Origin: Lacrimispora sp. 210928-DFI.3.58
Lineage (GTDB): Bacteria; Bacillota; Clostridia; Lachnospirales; Lachnospiraceae
Length of the DNA stretch: 10,591 bases
Assembly (NCBI RefSeq): GCF_020554865.1
Contig: NZ_JAJCIC010000067.1
Span: forward strand, 1-10,591
Direction of reading: 5' to 3'
This document shows positions 7,680-10,591 of this stretch, piece after piece. A program made the translations under genes and the position numbers. The notes under the pieces were generated by a model. That model saw only the letters and a list, made by a program, of their open reading frames with translations. It had not been told where the DNA came from and searched no databases. How positions within the stretch are numbered: the first letter of the stretch is position 1; the number at the start of each line of letters is the position of its first letter.

Positions 7680-8009
7680 ATGGCAGATGAGAAGAATTTA
7701 AACGAAGAAGATCAGGAGATGACAGTTACTCTCACTCTGGATGATGATTCTGAGATAGAGTGCGTTGTCCTGACTATTTTCACAGCCGGAGAGCGCGAAT
7801 ACATTGCCCTTCTTCCGATGGAAGGTGCAGATTCCGAGGAAGGCGAGGTATACCTGTACCGCTACAGCGAGACAGAGGACGGAACTCCGATCCTTGACAA
7901 CATCGAGGATGATGATGAGTACGAGATCGTCGCAGACGCCTTCGACGAAATGCTGGATGACCAGGAGTATGACGAGCTGATCGGTGAGGATGAGCTGGAA
8001 GAAGAATAA
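7680..8009 (+). CDS. DUF1292 family acidic protein
   Basis: The product is 109 residues and strongly acidic, with runs of Asp and Glu at the start and end (EDELEEE at the C-terminus). The core, from MTVTLTLDDDSEIECVV through EREYIALLP and EVYLYRY to a final DEYEIVADAFDEMLDD segment, matches the layout of DUF1292 (YrzB-like) proteins found across Firmicutes. Their function is unknown. In many Firmicutes the gene lies in a cluster with alaS, yrzL/ruvX-type and fur-type genes; here it stands alone between a cobalamin gene and a two-component system. AGAGGAA (7668-7674) lies just before the ATG. A strong terminator follows, so it is a single-gene unit, possibly with read-through from cobO. No cysteine cluster or membrane segment is seen. 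Confidence 0.9.
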   Translation: MADEKNLNEEDQEMTVTLTLDDDSEIECVVLTIFTAGEREYIALLPMEGADSEEGEVYLYRYSETEDGTPILDNIEDDDEYEIVADAFDEMLDDQEYDELIGEDELEEE

Positions 8010-8023
8010 AGAATGGTAACGCG

Positions 8024-8057
8024 CCCCTGACTTGTTTGTGAGTCAGGGGATTTTTTT
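8024..8057 (+). terminator. Intrinsic terminator after the DUF1292 gene
   Basis: CCCCTGACT (8024-8032) pairs perfectly with AGTCAGGGG (8041-8049) around an 8-base loop. Seven T residues (8051-8057) follow after one A. It starts 14 bases past the stop codon. Confidence 0.93.
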
Positions 8058-8079
8058 GCGCTGCTTATCCGGAGCAAGC

Positions 8080-8097
8080 TGTGAAACTTATGTGAAA
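8080..8097 (+). promoter_or_regulatory. Direct repeat, candidate OmpR/PhoB-type operator
   Basis: TGTGAAA occurs at 8080-8086 and again at 8091-8097, start to start exactly 11 bases, one helical turn. A degenerate copy, CGTGGAAA (8099-8106), follows. Tandem half-sites 11 bases apart just before a -35 box are the usual binding pattern of OmpR/PhoB-family regulators, and the downstream gene encodes one. Autoregulation is therefore a reasonable inference, not shown. Confidence 0.4.
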
Positions 8098-8100
8098 ACG

Positions 8101-8129
8101 TGGAAATAATCCTTTTTTTTTGCTAGAAT
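8101..8129 (+). promoter_or_regulatory. Promoter of the two-component operon
   Basis: TGGAAA (8101-8106, four of six consensus bases) and TAGAAT (8124-8129, five of six) are 17 bases apart. TGC directly before the -10 box makes it an extended -10 promoter. A T-tract (8113-8121) fills the spacer. The weak -35 fits activation by a protein bound at the 8080-8097 repeat. The start would be near 8136, leaving a leader of about 38 bases. Confidence 0.6.
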
Positions 8130-8173
8130 AAAGCCAATACTGGCAGTACATTAAGTGCATAGGAGGTAAAGGA

Positions 8174-8854
8174 ATGGATGCTCTGAAAATATTAGTAGTG
8201 GACGATGAAGCCAGGATGCGCAAGCTGGTGAAGGATTTCCTTGTAAATAAAGGCTTCTCCGTTGTGGAAGCAGGAGACGGGGAAGAAGCAGTAGAAATAT
8301 TTTTTGCCCAGAAGGACATTGCTCTCATCCTTTTGGATGTGATGATGCCCAAGATGGATGGCTGGGAAGTCTTAAAGACCATCCGCAAGTATTCCCAGGT
8401 GCCGGTCATCATGCTGACAGCCAGAAGCGAAGAGCGTGACGAACTTCAGGGCTTTTCCCTGGGAGTGGACGAATATATCTCAAAGCCCTTCAGCCCCAAG
8501 ATCCTGGTTGCCAGGGTAGACGCCATTCTGCGCAGGACCAACGCCGTTTCCTCCGAATACCTGAAAGCAGGAGGGATCTGCATTGACAAAATGGCCCACC
8601 AGGTCACCATTGACGGCAAGGAGGTAGAACTGAGCTTTAAGGAATTTGAGCTTCTAACCTATTTTGCAGAGAATCAGGGCATTGCCCTTTCCAGAGAGAA
8701 AATATTGAACAATGTATGGAATTACGACTATTTTGGAGATGCCCGCACCATTGATACCCATGTAAAAAAGCTGCGGAGCAAACTGGGAGCAAAAGGAGAT
8801 TATATTAAGACCATATGGGGCATGGGCTACAAATTTGAGGTGGATGAAACATGA
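8174..8854 (+). CDS. OmpR/PhoB-family response regulator
   Basis: The 226-residue protein has an N-terminal receiver domain (about 4-118) and a C-terminal winged-helix DNA-binding domain (about 130-224). Receiver residues are all present: acidic pair Asp10-Asp11, phospho-acceptor Asp55 in LLDVMMPKMDG, Thr82 and Lys104 in SKPF. Tyr101 is the switch aromatic. The effector domain shows LSFKEFELLTYF, the recognition-helix segment RTIDTHVKKLRSKLG and the wing GMGYKF. It should bind tandem DNA sites as a phosphorylated dimer. AGGAGG (8161-8166) lies 7 bases before the ATG. Its stop codon overlaps the kinase start as ATGA, so the pair is co-translated. The regulated genes cannot be told from this window; its own promoter is one candidate. 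Confidence 0.96.
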   Translation: MDALKILVVDDEARMRKLVKDFLVNKGFSVVEAGDGEEAVEIFFAQKDIALILLDVMMPKMDGWEVLKTIRKYSQVPVIMLTARSEERDELQGFSLGVDEYISKPFSPKILVARVDAILRRTNAVSSEYLKAGGICIDKMAHQVTIDGKEVELSFKEFELLTYFAENQGIALSREKILNNVWNYDYFGDARTIDTHVKKLRSKLGAKGDYIKTIWGMGYKFEVDET

Positions 8855-10374
8855 AGCACTCCATACGGATGAGATTTACCATGATCTTTATCGGGCTTAT
8901 GGCATTGGTGCTCTCAAGCCTGTGGGCAGTCAACAGCTTTTTCCTGGAGGGCTATTATACCCAGGAGAAGGTAAAACTATTGCAGGACGCATATGAACAG
9001 CTAAACCTGTATGTGCTGGAAAAGAGCGCCAGCGGGGGAAATATTACCCAGGATTTCCAGAGCCTCTATTCCAAGGACGGAGAGCAGAATGACGCCAGCC
9101 GCCTGCTCCGTCTGATGAATGAAAAGTACAATACCACCATTGTGATCGTTGACAGCATGGATGATCAGGCTATTCCCTCTTTCCGGGATGGCAAATTCCT
9201 GGCAGACCGGGTGCGGCAGTATATCCTGGGAAGGAGCGAGCCCAATACAGAAATACTGGTATCTGAAGAGAATTATAAGATACAGAAGAGCTTTGACAGG
9301 CATTCCAACGGATATTATCTGCAGAACTGGGGATTTTTTGATGATAACCGCACCATATTCATTATGTCCATGCCGATTTCAAGTATCCACGAAAGCGTAG
9401 AGCTGTCTAACCGTTTTATGGGATATGTAGGCATTGTGGTAATGATATTGGGAAGTGCCCTGATGTATATTGCCACAGAACGGGTGACCTCGCCTATCCG
9501 CTCTCTGTCAGCCCTGTCGGCCCGTATGTCAGAGCTGGATTTTGACGCAAAATATACCGGGGACTCCCAGGACGAGATCGGGGTGCTGGGCCATAGCATG
9601 AACACCCTGTCAGAAAAGCTGAAGGAGACCATAGGTGAGCTGAAGACAGCCAACAATGAGCTTCAGAAGGACATTGAAGAAAAGATACGCATTGACGAGA
9701 CGCGAAAAGAGTTCATTGCAAATGTGTCCCATGAGCTGAAAACACCGATTGCCCTGATCCAGGGCTATGCAGAGGGGCTTACAGAGGGCATGGCAGAGGA
9801 TCCCGAAAGCAGGGACTACTACTGTGAGGTCATCATGGATGAGGCCGGGAAAATGAACAAAATGGTAAAGCAGCTCCTGACTCTGACGGCGCTTGAATTT
9901 GGAAATGATATGCCGGTAATGGAGCAGTTTGATATTGTGAACCTGATACAGGGAGTGCTGACCTCAGCAGGCCTTTTGCTTCAGCAGAAAGGTGCGGCAG
10001 CGGTCTTCGAAGCGGACGGCCCTGTCTATGTATGGGCAGATGAATTTAAGATCGAAGAGGTCGTCACAAACTATCTGAATAATGCAATGAATCACCTGGA
10101 TGGCGAGAAGCGGATCGAGATCACCCTGGAGCAGAGGGAAAAGGAGGTAAAAGTAACTGTCTTCAATACAGGCCAGCCCATCCCGGAGGAGGACCTGGAC
10201 AAGCTTTGGACAAAATTCTTTAAGGTAGATAAAGCGAGAACAAGAGAATACGGCGGCAGCGGCATCGGACTTTCCATTGTAAAAGCGATCATGGATTCCC
10301 ATCACAAGGACTATGGCGTCGAAAACAGGGAGGATGGAGTCGCATTTTGGTTTACATTGGACAGCGGAGTATAG
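8851..10374 (+). CDS. Membrane sensor histidine kinase
   Basis: This 507-residue kinase is the partner of the regulator just upstream. A first membrane segment (about 9-31) and a second (about 189-208) bracket an extracytoplasmic domain of roughly 155 residues that I do not recognise; its alternating strands and helices could be PAS/Cache-like. A HAMP domain (about 209-262) and a short coiled linker follow. The HisKA dimerisation helix has FIANVSHELKTPIA with phospho-accepting His294. The ATP-binding domain shows the N box NYLNNAMNH (407-415), NTGQPI (439-444) at the G1 position, FFKVDKAR, and GGSGIGLS (468-475). The G1 motif has Asn in place of the usual Asp, a variant I recall from related Firmicute kinases. 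The start overlaps the regulator stop codon by four bases. No terminator follows before the next promoter. The stimulus is unknown. Confidence 0.95.
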   Translation: MKHSIRMRFTMIFIGLMALVLSSLWAVNSFFLEGYYTQEKVKLLQDAYEQLNLYVLEKSASGGNITQDFQSLYSKDGEQNDASRLLRLMNEKYNTTIVIVDSMDDQAIPSFRDGKFLADRVRQYILGRSEPNTEILVSEENYKIQKSFDRHSNGYYLQNWGFFDDNRTIFIMSMPISSIHESVELSNRFMGYVGIVVMILGSALMYIATERVTSPIRSLSALSARMSELDFDAKYTGDSQDEIGVLGHSMNTLSEKLKETIGELKTANNELQKDIEEKIRIDETRKEFIANVSHELKTPIALIQGYAEGLTEGMAEDPESRDYYCEVIMDEAGKMNKMVKQLLTLTALEFGNDMPVMEQFDIVNLIQGVLTSAGLLLQQKGAAAVFEADGPVYVWADEFKIEEVVTNYLNNAMNHLDGEKRIEITLEQREKEVKVTVFNTGQPIPEEDLDKLWTKFFKVDKARTREYGGSGIGLSIVKAIMDSHHKDYGVENREDGVAFWFTLDSGV

Positions 10375-10401
10375 AAAAATAAAAAAAGTTTAAAAATGTT
10401 G

Positions 10402-10430
10402 TTGACATTTCGGGAAACATCTGGTATTAT
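10402..10430 (+). promoter_or_regulatory. Upstream tandem promoter P1 (probable rRNA operon)
   Basis: A perfect -35 box TTGACA (10402-10407) is followed, 17 bases later, by TATTAT (10425-10430), one mismatch from consensus and preceded by TGG as an extended -10. An overlapping TATAAT (10428-10433) has a 20-base spacer and is less likely. The transcript would begin near 10437 with a small hairpin, CTGCT (10439-10443) and AGCAG (10451-10455). Confidence 0.75.
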
Positions 10431-10464
10431 AATTTTCGCTGCTGAAAAAGAGCAGAACATTTTC

Positions 10465-10503
10465 AAAAAGGACTTCAAAAAAGTCGAAAAGAAAATGAAA
10501 AAA
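10465..10503. promoter_or_regulatory. Phased A-tracts upstream of P2 (UP-element-like)
   Basis: Runs of four to six A residues at 10465-10469, 10477-10482, 10487-10490, 10492-10495 and 10498-10503 precede the P2 -35 box at roughly helical spacing. Such tracts bend DNA and often act as UP elements for the alpha subunits of RNA polymerase at rRNA promoters. GACTT (10471-10475) and AAGTC (10481-10485) also form a small inverted repeat within it. Confidence 0.4.
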
Positions 10504-10506
10504 TGG

Positions 10507-10535
10507 TTGACAAACCGAAAACAATGAGTTATAAT
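10507..10535 (+). promoter_or_regulatory. Downstream tandem promoter P2, perfect consensus
   Basis: TTGACA (10507-10512), a 17-base spacer and TATAAT (10530-10535) match the sigma-A consensus at every position. Transcription should start near 10542. With P1 104-105 bases upstream, it forms the tandem arrangement typical of Firmicute rRNA operons. Confidence 0.92.
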
Positions 10536-10541
10536 CAATAA

Positions 10542-10591
10542 CCGTTGCGGCCGAGATGCCAACAACAAAGTTCCTTGAAAATTGAAGATTA
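10542..10591 (+). other. Probable start of an rRNA operon leader (gene beyond the edge)
   Basis: The last 50 bases have no reading frame I can support. They contain a small GGCCGAGATGCC hairpin (about 10549-10560) and end with CCTTGAAAATTGAAGATTA. Sequences of the CCTTGAAAA-CT-GAA type are familiar from leaders and spacers next to 16S and 23S rRNA genes in Firmicutes. Together with the tandem strong promoters this suggests a 16S rRNA gene just outside the window. A strong tRNA or other stable-RNA operon remains possible. Confidence 0.55.

Noticed and set aside
10311..10568. Small - strand frame over the kinase end and the promoter region
   Set aside because: It overlaps two strong + strand promoters and A-tracts; its Phe-rich translation is simply poly-A read in reverse.

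Overview
The window looks like a chromosomal housekeeping segment from a low-to-mid GC Firmicute, most probably a Lachnospiraceae (Clostridium cluster XIVa) species. This rests on the AGGAGG-type ribosome binding sites, consensus sigma-A promoters, hairpin-plus-T-tract terminators, a DUF1292 protein, and the style of the rpsO, pnp, gltX and two-component genes. All nine protein genes lie on the + strand. No mobile element, CRISPR array, tRNA or prophage gene is visible.

Region 1 (1-2774) is the translation and RNA-decay pair rpsO (ribosomal protein S15) and pnp (polynucleotide phosphorylase). A clear promoter and an 85-nt structured leader precede rpsO, and an 11-bp hairpin separates the two genes. 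Region 2 (2775-3663) holds an unidentified secreted lipoprotein behind a structured leader. It is closed by a strong terminator.

Region 3 (3652-7572) starts from a promoter whose -35 box overlaps that terminator. It reads gltX (glutamyl-tRNA synthetase), a compact UvrD/PcrA-type helicase and a CobO/BtuR-type corrinoid adenosyltransferase. The last two overlap by an ATGA, so the three are probably one operon joining unrelated functions. Region 4 (7573-8057) is a single small acidic DUF1292 gene with its own terminator.

Region 5 (8058-10374) is a two-component system: an OmpR/PhoB-type response regulator and a membrane histidine kinase overlapping by an ATGA. An 11-bp-phased direct repeat next to the promoter is a candidate autoregulatory site. 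Region 6 (10375-10591) carries two tandem sigma-A promoters, one a perfect consensus, separated by phased A-tracts. It ends in a sequence typical of the leader just before a 16S rRNA gene, so an rRNA operon probably begins just beyond the right edge.

I do not see a convincing new multi-gene system. The points most worth a second look are non-coding: the rpsO leader with two near-identical motifs competing for one partner, the direct repeats at the two-component promoter, the hairpin next to the lipoprotein ribosome binding site, and the rRNA-type promoter array with no visible terminator between it and the kinase gene.
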